Of a stretch of DNA of 64,000 nt, positions 32,880 to 43,720 are shown one piece after another. The DNA is taken from the NCBI GenBank assembly GCA_029215795.1, contig JARDYH010000003.1, forward strand, positions 170,636,382-170,700,381. The letters are read 5' to 3'. Made by a program: the position numbers and the translations under genes. Source of the stretch: Anniella stebbinsi (taxonomy: Eukaryota; Chordata; Lepidosauria; Squamata; Anniellidae). The notes under the pieces were generated by a model that saw only the letters and a list, made by a program, of their open reading frames with translations, made no database searches and was not told where the DNA came from. Position 1 is the stretch's first letter, and the number at the start of each line of letters is the position of its first letter.

Positions 32880-34378
32880 TATTATTATTATTATTGCTAC
32901 CAAATGTCGGTAAGTCTGGCCTCCCACCCTAGGCATGCTGGAAGTTCTGCCCAAGGCATGCTGGGTGTTGTAGGCATAAGCCTATGTTTTTTAAATTAAA
33001 TTCCTTAAAAATACCTAAAACCCAAAATTTCAGGTTTTTACATTTTCCTAAACATTGTATAGCCAGACCTACCAGTTTGCCAAATTTCAAGTTTCTAACT
33101 CATCTGGAAGTGGGCAAATATTTTCAGACATACATCCCACACACATACTTTTAACTTTATAGGCAGAGATGACTTTCATATGTTGAACACCACCCTGAAA
33201 TCTTATCAGATGAAGGGTTGTAAAAAAAATATTTTAAATAAATGAACAAAGAAATAAATGTGTTGTGTTGCTTGGGAGAAAAACGCACACCACTAGATGG
33301 TAGCACCTTCTCAGAATTCAACATTTTCTCCAAGCTTACCATGACAGTTATTTCCCCTCCATAACATAGTGTATCCCCTCAAAGTTCTCAAGGCATGTCA
33401 AATGAATAATTTTCATTCTTTCATTGATGATAAATATCACTTATAAAAACAAAAAGGAATGCTATTAGCATGCATTGTGACGGAGGTAAAAAAAGAACAA
33501 AGGTCTCTCTGAACCACTTCTCATCCTTTTGAGCTAGATTTTGGAGAGACCAACTAATTTCACAGATGTACAGAAGTACTTTTTGCTTTAGATAAAATAC
33601 TAGTGACATGATTTATTGAGCGAAGACGTCTGTCCAATTATTGTTGGAACAAAATGAAAACATACTCCCAAAATGTTTCAACCCCATGCAATATGGATTT
33701 TTAAATTTCCTTTTGCTATAGTTCTGTTTTTATGAATGTTTCACTACAATCCACATGTTTAATAAGTTCCACCTATGCCTGTAGATTCCTTAATAGCAAA
33801 ACAAATTATTTAGTAGCGCATTCCTATACATCTCTATTCAGATATAAAGTCCATTGAGTTAAGTGGGATTTACTCCCAGGTAAGCATGTAATGGATTGCA
33901 GCCTACTTGTGATTCTAGTGGATGCTGTTTGAACTAAATGTAGCTATGGATTGAACATTTGCAAGTCAGTGTTTTTACAAATTATGTAATCTAGATGACA
34001 AATTATTTTCAAAGCAATATAAGAGAAAGAGAATGGCTTTCCCAGATCTGGAACAAAATCCTCTGTAAGAGATAGATACATTTTTCACAGGTTTCCAAAT
34101 CATGTGTGTATGAGCATGATGTGAGTGTGTGTGTTATGGTTTCAGGGAAATGTGATTTGGAATGAGTTTATGAGCTTTTGGTCCTGTTTAAAGCATTGAC
34201 TTGGATCTCTTAAACTTCTAGTAATTACTAAACATTTTTAAGGTTCCTGATTTTCAAAGAGCCCTTCCTCTTTCATTAGGACCTTTTCATACAACCAGTT
34301 TGTCATAAAATAAATGTGCATATTCCTCATTTCCCCCCTTAAGGATTCCTTTGCAGGAATGTTGTTATTTTATGAGCA
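32880..34378. other. unassigned stretch
   Basis: Residual (ATT)n to 32894, then sequence with one filler-like block at 33000-33125 (GCCAAATTTCAAGTTTCTAA). At 33838-33905 lies a squamate dispersed repeat (CCATTGAGTTAAGTGGGATT, then TACTCCCAGGTAAGCATG). No gene is seen. Confidence 0.4.
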
Positions 34379-34734
34379 CTACAAAGTAGGGTGACCAGAT
34401 TTTGGAACCCAAAATTCCGGTCCAAAATGGCCACCCAAAACCACTGCCCAAAGGGGGCGTGCCCACCCCCCAAAAAACATAATATATATATTTTTAAAAG
34501 GCCACCTGCCATGTGGCCAACAAGCAGATCTGAACCCCCCTGCCACCCCCCCTCCGCCCCCACCCGAAACAAACCCCACCACCACCACCAAGCCACCCCC
34601 CCAAAAAACCACAGCGAGGGGGGAGGGGGCTTACCTGCTGGGGCCGTCCGCTGCTATCCACGGGCGCCAGCAGACGGCAGTGGACGGTCCCGGCAGGTAA
34701 GAAGCGTGACGCGGGAGGCGGGAGGGCCCCCTCA

Positions 34735-34921
34735 CTTACCTGCCGGGCGGCCGCTTCCCTCCGGTGCTCAAATCTACTGAGAAACAGGCTTCGTGGCCTG
34801 TCCCTCAGTAGCTCGCCGGGTGATGACGTCATCACCCAGCGTGCTACTAAGAGACAGGCCGCGAAGCCTGTTTCTCAGTATATTTGAGCACTGGAGGGAA
34901 GCAGCTGCCCCAGCAGGTAAG
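34735..34921. repeat. palindrome unit with TGACGTCA core
   Basis: CTTACCT to AGGTAAG, centred on 34827/34828. The core is GGGTGATGACGTCATCACCC, containing the full CRE palindrome TGACGTCA at 34824-34831. Arms have ACTGAGAAACAGGCTTCG and its complement. Confidence 0.9.
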
Positions 34922-34954
34922 TTGGGGGGCCCTCCCACTTCCCGCCTCGCACTC

Positions 34955-35134
34955 CTTACCTGCAGGGGCAGCCGCTTCCCTCCGGTGCTCGAATCTACTG
35001 AGAAACAGGCTTCGCAGCCTGTCCCTCAGTAGAATGCCGGGTGATCACCCGGCGTGCTACTGAGGGACAGGCCGCGAAGCCTGTTTCTCAGTATATTTGA
35101 GCACTGGAGGGAAGCAGCTGCCCCAGCAGGTAAG
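34955..35134. repeat. palindrome unit with GTGATCAC core, first
   Basis: CTTACCT to AGGTAAG, centred at 35044/35045. The core GCCGGGTGATCACCCGGC is a shortened form of the previous one, lacking GACGTCAT in the middle. Period 217 bp. Confidence 0.9.
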
Positions 35135-35167
35135 TTGGGGGGCCCTCCCACCTCCCGCCTCGCACTC

Positions 35168-35347
35168 CTTACCTGCAGGGGCAGCCGCTTCCCTCTGGTG
35201 CTCGAATCTACTGAGAAACAGGCTTCGCAGCCTGTCCCTCAGTAGAATGCCGGGTGATCACCCGGCGCGCTACTGAGGGACAGGCCGCGAAGCCTGTTTC
35301 TCAGTAGATTCGAGCACTGGAGGGAAGCGGACGCCCCTGCAGGTGGT
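35168..35347. repeat. palindrome unit with GTGATCAC core, second
   Basis: Centred at 35257/35258, 213 bp from the previous one. The right boundary is AGGTGG, so this donor-like motif is altered. Confidence 0.88.
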
Positions 35348-35686
35348 GGCGGGGGGGGGGCCCTCCTGAAACCCCACCACCAAGCCACCCATCCCCCCCA
35401 AAACCCAGCCCGAACCTACTGGGTCTGCCACCGCTCGCCGCTGCTCGCCACCACCTCCGCGTGATCCCCCGCAGCTCCGGTTTGCCCCCGCCACCCCCCG
35501 GTCGGCCCAGATTGCCCCAGGTTTCCCGGGTAGGACCAGGAAATTCTGGGCGATCTGGTCACCCTACAAAGCTAATATTTTGTGCTTGGGAAAATGGCAA
35601 TACTTTCCCCAGATAGCATCTTCATTGTGACCAGAAATCTGCAGCAAAGGAATTGGTTGGTTCAAATCAACACATGAAGTTCAGAC

Positions 35687-36006
35687 TAGGCTCACCAAAT
35701 AAAATCCAGGTCAGGGCTGATGTAACTTGAACAGTTGTATAGAAAAGGAAATTTCAGCCAGTGTCATTTGTATGCAATTAGTTCCTGGTGATATTCCCTC
35801 TTCATCACAACAGTTAAAAGTGCATACACTATACTAGAGTGACCATATACAAAAGAAGGCAGGGCCCCTGCAACTTTAACTGTTGTGATGAAGAGGGAAT
35901 TTCACCAGGAACTAATTGCATGCAAATGACACTGGCTGAAACTCCCTTTGCTCTACAACTGTTAAAGTTACATGAGCTCTGACCTGGATTTTATCTGGTC
36001 ACCCTA
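35687..36006. mobile_element. inverted-dimer hAT MITE, copy B1 (320 bp)
   Basis: Ends TAGGCTCACCAAATAAAATC and, inverted, TAGGGTGACCAGATAAAATC. GTTCAGAC is repeated exactly on both sides (35679-35686, 36007-36014). The interior is two inverted copies of a 160-175 bp unit: TTTAACTGTTGTGATGAAGA and its complement, CATTTGTATGCAATTAG and its complement. A second internal terminus TAGAGTGACCATATACAAAA lies in the centre (35836 on). Confidence 0.93.
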
Positions 36007-36014
36007 GTTCAGAC

Positions 36015-38084
36015 ATCTCTCACTTTGCTTCTTGTCCCTCATTGCCCCTTTAGGGATGTGAGGTCACAATACTGCAGTGGCAGCAGCAGATGTTACAACA
36101 AGTGAAATCCCCCATCTATGTAACTCTTAAAATTAGAGCAGCTGTCTTCTAGACCTAAGAAACCTAGCTCTCAATCCCCAGTACTCTCTCCCTTATATTT
36201 TCATTTATTTTCTTCCTGCCCTTCTGCCCCTCCACTGAATTTTAACACAGCCCTTTTTTCGATTTGGCTCTTGAAATCCATATCTGAATCATATCTCTCG
36301 TTCTCTGCTTTTGAGTCTCACTGTCTCTTTGGCCACCCTCCCTTGCATTCCTGTCTACTCTCCATCTTAGCATATCATTCTTCTGGCCTAAAGTAGTGTG
36401 ATCGTTTCTTCATAACTCATATTTGCTCAAAGTGCAGTCTCCCTTGCCCTCTTCCTTATATCTCCTTCCCCAATTGTTTCCCCACTTCCTGTTTTTCAGT
36501 ACATTGCTTTATCTATACCATTCTTTCAGCCACCTGACTTTGGGATCCCTGTCTTTTAGAAACCTTACCTCCTGCTGGGACCTCAGTCTACTCCACAGCT
36601 ACTATTGTCCTTAGGATCCATTTCATGCCAAATTGGCCATTTCCCCTTCTCTCACACAACTAGGACTGAAAACATTCTGATAGGTTTGTTCTCTGAGTGG
36701 TTGGAATTTCATAGACAGCATTTCATACCATCAAACTAGCTTAGCCAATTGGTGATTACAATAGACCTTGGAATTCAGTGTGGACTTTGATTCTGCCCTT
36801 TTCCCAACCATTGCTGTTACTGATTTTAAGGAGCACATCCCCAAATCTGACCCTATCCTGGGCAATGCCACCTAAGTCTACTAATGTACAGATTTTCTAC
36901 TCTTTCATTCTCTTTTCCTGTGGCTCAGATCCACAGCTAACAGGTATATGCCATTTTATTATTAGTAATATTAATGCTGTTTGCAATGCTCTGCTCAAAC
37001 ATTTGGATTAAATCTCTTACTAAATATTGTGAAGACAAAGGATTTTTTCTGTTTTCCATTGCCAATTTTCTTCATTGGCATACCAGGGTTGCTCACCAAG
37101 ACCATCTCACTCATTATATTCTTCATGCTTAATTTAAAAAATTCAAGACAAAAATTCTACCCGAACATTACAGCCTTCATGCTGTTATATAATTTGCTCT
37201 TTCTCAGTCCAAGATATTTCCAAAGAACTCTGAAAGCATGTAAATAATATTATTAATATGTGCATGGTGTTCTTCAGAAATGTTCTTGACAAGAAGAAAC
37301 ATATTTATAGACAAGTATCTGCAACTTAGAAAACCATTGCCTCCTTTCTGGAGGAGGGGGAGGGATATCTCAGCAACTCTTTTTGGTGTGTATCTGAACA
37401 TAATAGTATTGAGTAGAGAGAAAATGTCAGTGATACATGCTGGCGTTATTCTCCCCACGCCCAATGCATTGAATCAAGGCCCAAATCACTCCCACCCCAT
37501 CTAGCTGTGGTCAGGATGCCACAGAGCCCAGCTGCTATGGCTATGCAATAAAAAGCTGGTGCTGTTGTGGCTAGTCAGAACAGACTCATGACCCAACAAC
37601 TCACAACCAGAGAACACGGTACCACAGAACCCATGTCTCATTCCCAAGGACAGTTATGTAAGTACTTCTACTTCATGCTAGATGTTGTACATCACTTAGA
37701 TCATGCTGTCTTCCAAAACCCAGATATGACTTTGATTTACGAAGGCTGGAGAATCTAATGGTGGCTAGTGCAGTTATCCACATGATGTGTGCTGCAGCTG
37801 TGTTATGGATTGAGACGAAATCTGGGGGAAATCTTAAAAATCTCCCTCTTTTCCTTCTTCTTCTTCTGTGACACCTAGCTTATTGTCATGTTGTGTGTTG
37901 CTGAAATAAATGTACAAAATCCAATTTGGCTATGACTTGACATTGACTCCACAGAATGGAAGTTTGGAAAAATCTATAGGTTTTGTGCCAAGAAATCTGA
38001 TTCCCCACCCAACCCAACGTCCAGAAGTTTGGGGTGGCCTTTCTGAGGATTAAAGGGACACAGGGGTCTATAGTCAATGTCCAG
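36015..38084. other. unassigned stretch
   Basis: CT-rich and AT-rich non-coding sequence with no recognised repeat or domain. Several 60-90 codon open frames are present on both strands and none is supported. Confidence 0.4.
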
Positions 38085-39050
38085 GGGCCTGTCTTGATGA
38101 GGGGAAAGCCCCGGGGTGGATCCACACTGCTGGTAGGTCATTTCTTTGATGCCATGAAAACACCTGAAGATCTGGTTTTAAACAGTTAGGGACTTCCCCA
38201 ACTTTTCCCACTTGCAGTGAGGCGCTGAGGGCATCTGCCGTCTGTCGCCTTTCTCTGGAGCTGCATCAGAGGCATGCCCCAGCCAACGCCAACCCCTGAT
38301 TGGTTGCCACCAGCTGGTCAGGGACAGGGGGCAGGCAGGGCCGTGCAGAGCTGGTAATATGCCCAGGCCAAATGGGAAGTGTTTGCCCCCCCCATTTCAA
38401 ACTGCTCATTAAGTATTTTTAATGTTTTTTTAATGTCCACCAACATGTCCGTTCTATGTAACACCTTCATATTAAACTTGTTCTACAACACCTCAATGTT
38501 GAATCAGAAATTGACATTTGTTTTTATTTGCTGAACAAATAGAAGCAACAACAATCGTTATCAAACATTATCATCATCATCACCTCATGGTATCATCATC
38601 ATTATTATCATTAATAACTATCATCATCATTACTTCACCCTCCGCTCTAGAGATTATATGCCATGGAGAAGACTGAGAAAAGAGACGCAGTAAGGACAAC
38701 CATCACAAATTAGGCACATATATCCCCGCCCCGCATGTGGCATGGCCCTCTGGAGCTTGTAGCCTTACCGTGGTATTCACGACAGATGGCTTCTGTGCTG
38801 TTTCCACAAGGTGGGCTCCTCACTTCTCAATGGGCCACTTACACTACAGAAGTAGTAGCGTAAGCTAGGGGAGGACCTCCTCATTGGAGTGCCCCCTCAA
38901 AAACGTGGGCCCCGGGCCAACTGCCCCCACTGCCCCCCATCTGCATGGCCCTGGGGGCTGGCCAGCGAGCCAAATGTCCGCTGGGACTCCTCCCTGCCTT
39001 CACGTGTCCTCCTGGAGAGTCGCGTACTCAGAGAGAGCAACCCTTTCAAT
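38085..39050 (+). mobile_element. MITE, GATGAGGA-A-AGTCC family, interrupted and truncated
   Basis: 38085-38335 aligns with 54131-54390: GATGAGGGGAAAGCCCCGGG versus GATGAGGAGAAAGTCCAGGG, GGGACTTCCCCAACTTTTCC, AGGCATGCCCCAGCC and CCCTGATTGGTTGCCA. A hAT element occupies 38336-38953. Homology after it is weak and the right end was not found. Confidence 0.6.
38336..38953. mobile_element. 618 bp hAT-like element
   Basis: Ends CAGGGCCGTGCAGAGC and, inverted, CAGGGCCATGCAGATGG. Flanks GGGGCAGG (38328-38335) and GGGGCTGG (38954-38961) agree at seven of eight positions. The interior has an ATC/ATT-rich patch (38565-38635) and no coding frame. A second copy begins at 63979. Confidence 0.8.
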
Positions 39051-39051
39051 G

Positions 39052-39544
39052 AGGCCCTTTCTACACCATAGGGGTGCAGAGGGCTCAGGGCGGGGGATCC
39101 CGGAAGTAGCTACTTACGGGATCGGCATGCCCAATCCTCATCACCAGTGCGAGGATCCTGACTCCTCCCAGGTCATCGCACATCACATCTGCCATTTTTG
39201 TTTTGTTTTGTTTCGGAGAAGTGCGCGGGCCCCCCTCCTCTCCCTGCTCTCCCGGGGGTGGCGAAACTGGTGCTACCCCCTCCCCTGCTGGGCATGGAGC
39301 CACACAGTATGGCTCCATGCCCAGTTTGCAGCTGCACTTACTTGTAAGCGCAGCTGTGCCCCAGCAGGGTGGGTACATTCTTCCACAGTCCTGGGACCGC
39401 AAAAGAATTGGGATTTTTCTGGTTTGGATTTTCCCAGAAAAATCCTGTGCCTCCACATCCGCCGGGATTCCCTGTACATCATTCGGACTCACAGGGAGCT
39501 GCTGGGGGCCATCCCAGGCATTTTGCCTGGAATGGAAAGGGCCT
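39052..39544. mobile_element. MITE, AGGCCCTTTCTACACC family, copy 2
   Basis: Left AGGCCCTTTCTACACCATAG; right inverted AGGCCCTTTCCATTCCAGG. Collinear with copy 1 at 21368-21921, including the GGGGGTGGCGAAACTGGTGC block and the CCAGGCATTTTGCCTGG hairpin at the right end. Target duplication not recognisable. Confidence 0.8.
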
Positions 39545-40048
39545 AAATATAATCACGCACACACACACACACACACACATTCAGCTCCCCTGAAATCAGA
39601 AAGGCATGAGAGGTAGAGCACTCCTGATTTGAGGGTTTTTTAAAAAAATAGTCCAAGTTAAATGGGGGGGGGGAGGGAACTGGGAAGGGACCATGCCTCT
39701 TATGCTGGGAGCTGGAAAGCACTCAACTGGGGAAGGTCGCACCAAGATGCAGTGGCTCCTCCATCCCCTCCTTGTTACAATCCCTGCACTCTTTGTTTCG
39801 CATGGGGACAGTGTAAGGCACGCAAATGTGGGGGTTTGAGAGTTTGTGGTGCCAATGCACCGCTGTCAAGACATGGCCCAGGCTTCCTATGTGAAATTCA
39901 GGTTTGGTGTAATTTTTAATGATGCACACAATTTGAATATAAACCTTATGTTATGTGTAAAAGAAAGAGTTGTATCCAATTTTAACTTGCTTAACATTCT
40001 TAGCGCTTGTAGATTGCATGTGTTTGTGTGTGTATGTGTGCACTGGGA
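39545..40048. other. unassigned stretch with (AC)n
   Basis: An (AC)n at 39557-39580 and a G-run at 39666-39674; otherwise no feature recognised. Confidence 0.4.
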
Positions 40049-40197
40049 TAGTTCCAGACTTAGTTTTGCTTAGAGTAGACCCATAAGCTTAATCATGTTT
40101 AGAGGCCCCAAATCAATGGGACTTGTGTTAGTCATGACTAAATGAAATTTTATTGTTTTTCAATGGGTCTGCTTTAAGCATGACTAAGTCTGGATCT
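40049..40197. mobile_element. 149 bp foldback MITE
   Basis: The arms GTTCCAGACTTAGTTTTGCT and, inverted, GATCCAGACTTAGTCATGCT pair, and continue to AGACCCAT on both sides, about 33 bp per arm. The interior is AT-rich. No clear duplication. Confidence 0.7.
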
Positions 40198-40397
40198 AAC
40201 CTATTATTTGATTTTGTTTGTTTTTTAGTCTCTAAACTTCCCCCCCCCCGACCAAAACAGTGAAAATAAAATGCCTTCTGTCAGAACTTCATTTTCTTAT
40301 GAAACCATGCAAGCAAGACATCTGAAAGTGAATGCATTAATAATCTATTTTATGTCCTTTTTTTTTTAGTCATAATGGGTATTTGTTTTTTGCACAA

Positions 40398-40400
40398 GTG

Positions 40401-40431
<31 letters not shown>

Positions 40432-40432
40432 A
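40398..40432. repeat. (GAT)n microsatellite
   Basis: About eleven GAT units, directly joined to the 3' end of the minus-strand R4 fragment. Confidence 0.95.
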
Positions 40433-40433
40433 T

Positions 40434-40888
40434 TTTCTCTTTCTCGCTCGTGGCGGTTTTTCTAGATGGACATGACGGGCTTTGCCAAATCATGTTGTCT
40501 TTTATTGATTCAGGAATTTCCTGACAATTGAGCATATTTTAAGTATGACTGCTTTCTGGATGTTGGTGTGGATGTATTCTGATAGACCCAGTTTCTGAAG
40601 GTTTTCTGTATATTTTTTTGATGTGATGCCGGTGACTGATGTGACTAATGGAATAATTGTGACCTTTTCCTGTTGCCATAGTTCTTTGACTTCCATGGCC
40701 AGTGCTGTATATTTGTCTCTCTTTTTTTCTTCCTTTTCAACAACATTTTTGTCATTCGGTATTGCTATATTGATGAGGTATGTGTGTTTTTCTTTTTTGT
40801 CTATGAACCTTATGTCTGGTCAGTTGCAAGGTATTGTCTTGTCAGTATGAATTGTTCTGTTCCAGTATGTTTTATGATCTGCGTTTTC
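40434..40888 (-). pseudogene. R4-type LINE 3' fragment, second copy
   Basis: Minus-strand reading gives DKNVVEKEEKKRDKYTALAM-like sequence, EVKELWQQEKVTIIPLVTSV, TGITSKKYTENLQKLGLSEY and FLNQ then a stop at 40502: the C-terminal restriction-like endonuclease region of the same family as 30334-31285. The 3' UTR (40434-40501) ends at the (GAT)n. Truncated 5' near 40888, close to an imperfect (TTG/ATT)n at 40910-40935. Confidence 0.8.
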
Positions 40889-41427
40889 CTCCTTCTTTCC
40901 TGCTAATGGTTGTTATTATTGTTATTATTATTATTTTGTTAGACTTCATGTCTCTTATGGAGATACGGGCATGATTTTAAGTGCCAGTTAATATTGAATC
41001 AATAGAACAGCCAGCCATTTGATTTAGCTAAAGCATGACATAAATACTTTGAGTGCCATTAAAAATTAAGCAACAAATGCTGTTATATAGTGTTGCCATT
41101 AATGACAACAATTTCTATCTTGGGAACACATACATGCCATACTAACATATTTATGCTCTCAAAAATATTCCTTTTAACTTAGGACCATTTTATATGTGCT
41201 TATAAATAGGAAACTGAGAAATTGTTCATATGAGAAACTAACATGCAAACACTTCAAAAGGACTCGTCATCATGAACAACAGTTGTCTTTTTTGTGGAAC
41301 ATATTACAAGAGCTATATTTCCCCACTCATTTTGTCCTTAAGTGATCTACAATTATAGACGTTTACCCACAAGATCATTGAAACAATAATAGATGAGAAA
41401 CCATGTCAGAAACATGTTTTTTAGATG

Positions 41428-41463
41428 ATAATGACGATGATGATGATGATGATGATGATGATG
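41428..41463. repeat. (GAT)n microsatellite
   Basis: About ten GAT units with slight imperfection at the 5' side. Confidence 0.95.
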
Positions 41464-41464
41464 T

Positions 41465-41900
41465 ATTTTATTCAGCAGGAAATGGGGGTTATTTCGTCCT
41501 CCCCAAAACATAGCAGCATAAAAAGAAACCGCCTGGTCAAACCCTTTATCCACCCTTCGTAAAAATCCACATATTAACTAGACAGGGAAACTAAACTAAA
41601 GATGAATCCTGGCAGGGAGAGCATGCCACAGTATCGGTGTCACAACTGAAAAGACCACACCATCTCATTTGGGAGAATATGTGACAAGACCTCTGATGTT
41701 GATCAGAATGTACAGCAGGATAAAACATGTGGATAAGGTGACTGCTAAAATATGCAGATCCCATGTAATTTAGGACGTTAAAGGTAAGAACAACATTTTA
41801 AATTGAGTCTGGAGAAGAATAGGTAGCCATGGAATAATAAAAAAAAAAGGATTAGGGATCACATTCTTCAATTTTTCAGATGCTTTTTAAAGGCAGATTT
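41465..41900 (-). mobile_element. old L2-clade LINE remnant
   Basis: On the minus strand, WLPI, then FKML, and a VVFSVVTPILWHALPARI block resemble the LHWLPI and AFSAVAPRLWNELP motifs of the intact L2 frame. Order and spacing fit a C-terminal remnant. Highly decayed. Confidence 0.45.
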
Positions 41901-42380
41901 ACAGAGAGAATATTACCGAGGTCCATCTGGTGATTATTAAAATATGAATTCGAATGGACACATCTGTCTTCATCAGACGATGTGCCACAAAACTGGTAAA
42001 ACACACACACTCCTAGTTGCCATCACTCACTGAAGTAGCACTAGAATGAGGTGGTCTCCCAAGATGTGATCTGTGTCTTGCAGGGGAGGAAAGAGCAAGC
42101 TATATATGGTATACGTATCTGAAGACTGACCAACAGTTTTTCTTTTCTGCATTATGTGTTAGTTTCTTTATCCGTATCCAGGTTCTCACTGCCTCCCAGG
42201 CAAATTCAGGAGTATTGCCTCCTAGGCAATAATCCTGGTGATGCAACCAATGCTGCATCGTTTCCCCTGCTGATTGTCTGAACTTGGACTTTGTGTTGTC
42301 AACTTTTACTCAATGAATACCTGTAAGTGCTCTAGTTGCTGTAATTTTCATTAAAAAGTTAACTGAACTACAATCTTCAA

Positions 42381-42737
42381 GGCTGCCTCTACATGAGAGG
42401 TTTAAAGCTCTTTCATGTCTCATTAAAATTTTTACCTCTACATGAGCGGAGCGCAAATCGGGAGTTGAGGCGCATTATCAATCCGATTATGCGCATTATC
42501 GAATGTGTGTTAAATAGCGAGTTTTATTTTGCTGCAGGCCATTAAAGCGCATTTTGACTATGTGAACAAGCGATTCTCCGCATTAACTACTTCTAAAGCG
42601 CATTTCAAACAACCGGTAAGGCCACCAGTTGTGCGCTCAATTACCTCCTGCGTACAGTCATTTACCATAAAGCGCTTCCGAGAAGATGCGCATAATCGGA
42701 GAGCCAGGCGTCAAACCGAATTCTTGTAGAGGGGGTC
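42381..42737 (+). mobile_element. GCGC-rich MITE, copy 3
   Basis: Left GGCTGCCTCTACATGAGAGG, right inverted GACCCCCTCTACAAGAATTC. The interior follows copies 1 and 2 to about 42605, then is more diverged (AACCGGTAAGGCC). No obvious duplication (TCAA left, GGAG right). Confidence 0.8.
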
Positions 42738-43384
42738 GGAGAGAGACTAAAAAACACCCCTTTTCACTGACAGACTTATGACACGACAGTTGACCTTCCC
42801 CGGTGACTGCTGATCAATTTGCAGCTTATTCCATTGGACTTTCTCTCTCTTTCCTGCCTGTTTGATAGCTCTGCTGTCACTTGTCAGGCCCCCAAATTTT
42901 GTGAGACTCTTAAGGTGAGCAAATGGCTGTCTTTTAGATGGGAGGAGGATGGAGGCTCTGTTTCTTGAGTTACTGTACCTAAACTGGACTTCACTCTGTC
43001 TCTGTCTCTGTCCGCCCCCCTCTCTCTCCAAATCTGTCACTTCTTGCAGGCCACAAAAATCTTGCCTTGACACAGTGGGTACTTTATGTGATATACAGTA
43101 TGTATATGTGCATATATATTTAAGAGAACCTGCAAGTTTTAGCTTCTCATTCTGTTCTGGAGGCCTGGGCAGGGCCTCTCCTTTCCTCTCTTAGCACAAG
43201 CCATGGAGCTGAGGTAGTGTGGCATGTGGCTCCTCAGGAATTAGTCTTTTCTCATGTGTTATGATAATAAAACTCTGTTGTACCTGGCTCTGAAGTGCTG
43301 TGCCTAGTGAGCAGAGCCTAGAGATGAACTTAAAGGTGAGCCCGTAAGCTCACCCCCACATTAAACATGCCCAATGGCCATAAC
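42738..43384. other. unassigned stretch
   Basis: CT-rich patches and no recognised feature. Confidence 0.35.
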
Positions 43385-43392
43385 ATCTTGAG

Positions 43393-43712
43393 TAGGGTGA
43401 CCAGATAAAATCCAGGTCAGGGCTCATGTAACTTTAACAGTTGTAGAGAAAAAGGAATTTCAGCCAGTGTCATTTGTATGCATTTAGTTCCCGGTGATAT
43501 TCCCTCTTCATCACAACAGTTAAAGTTGCAGGGGCCCTGCCTTCTTTTGTATATGGTCGCTCTAGTATAGTGCCTGCAACTTTAACTGTTGTGATGAAGA
43601 GAGAATATCACCAGGAACTAATTGCATACAAATGACTCTGGCTGAAATTCCCTTTTCTCTACAACTGTTAAAGTTACATGAGCCCTGACCTGGATTTTAT
43701 CTGGTCAGCCTA
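43393..43712. mobile_element. inverted-dimer hAT MITE, copy B2 (320 bp)
   Basis: Ends TAGGGTGACCAGATAAAATC and, inverted, TAGGCTGACCAGATAAAATC. ATCTTGAG flanks both sides exactly (43385-43392 and 43713-43720). The two arms are near mirror images about the central GGTCGCTCTAGTATAGTGCC. Same length as copy B1. Confidence 0.95.
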
Positions 43713-43720
43713 ATCTTGAG

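Larger units (their letters stand above)
34387..35566 (+). mobile_element. 1.18 kb GC-rich hAT element with palindrome array
   Basis: Termini TAGGGTGACCAGATTTTGG and, inverted, TAGGGTGACCAGATCGCCC. CTACAAAG is found at 34379-34386 and at 35564-35571; the right copy overlaps the terminal CTA, best explained by loss of one CTA. The left sub-terminal region (34430-34600) is matched in reverse by 58800-59000 of the third element. The interior holds a short GTAAG-bounded unit (34632-34701) and three large palindromes. It is non-coding, CpG-rich and CCACC-rich. Confidence 0.87.
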
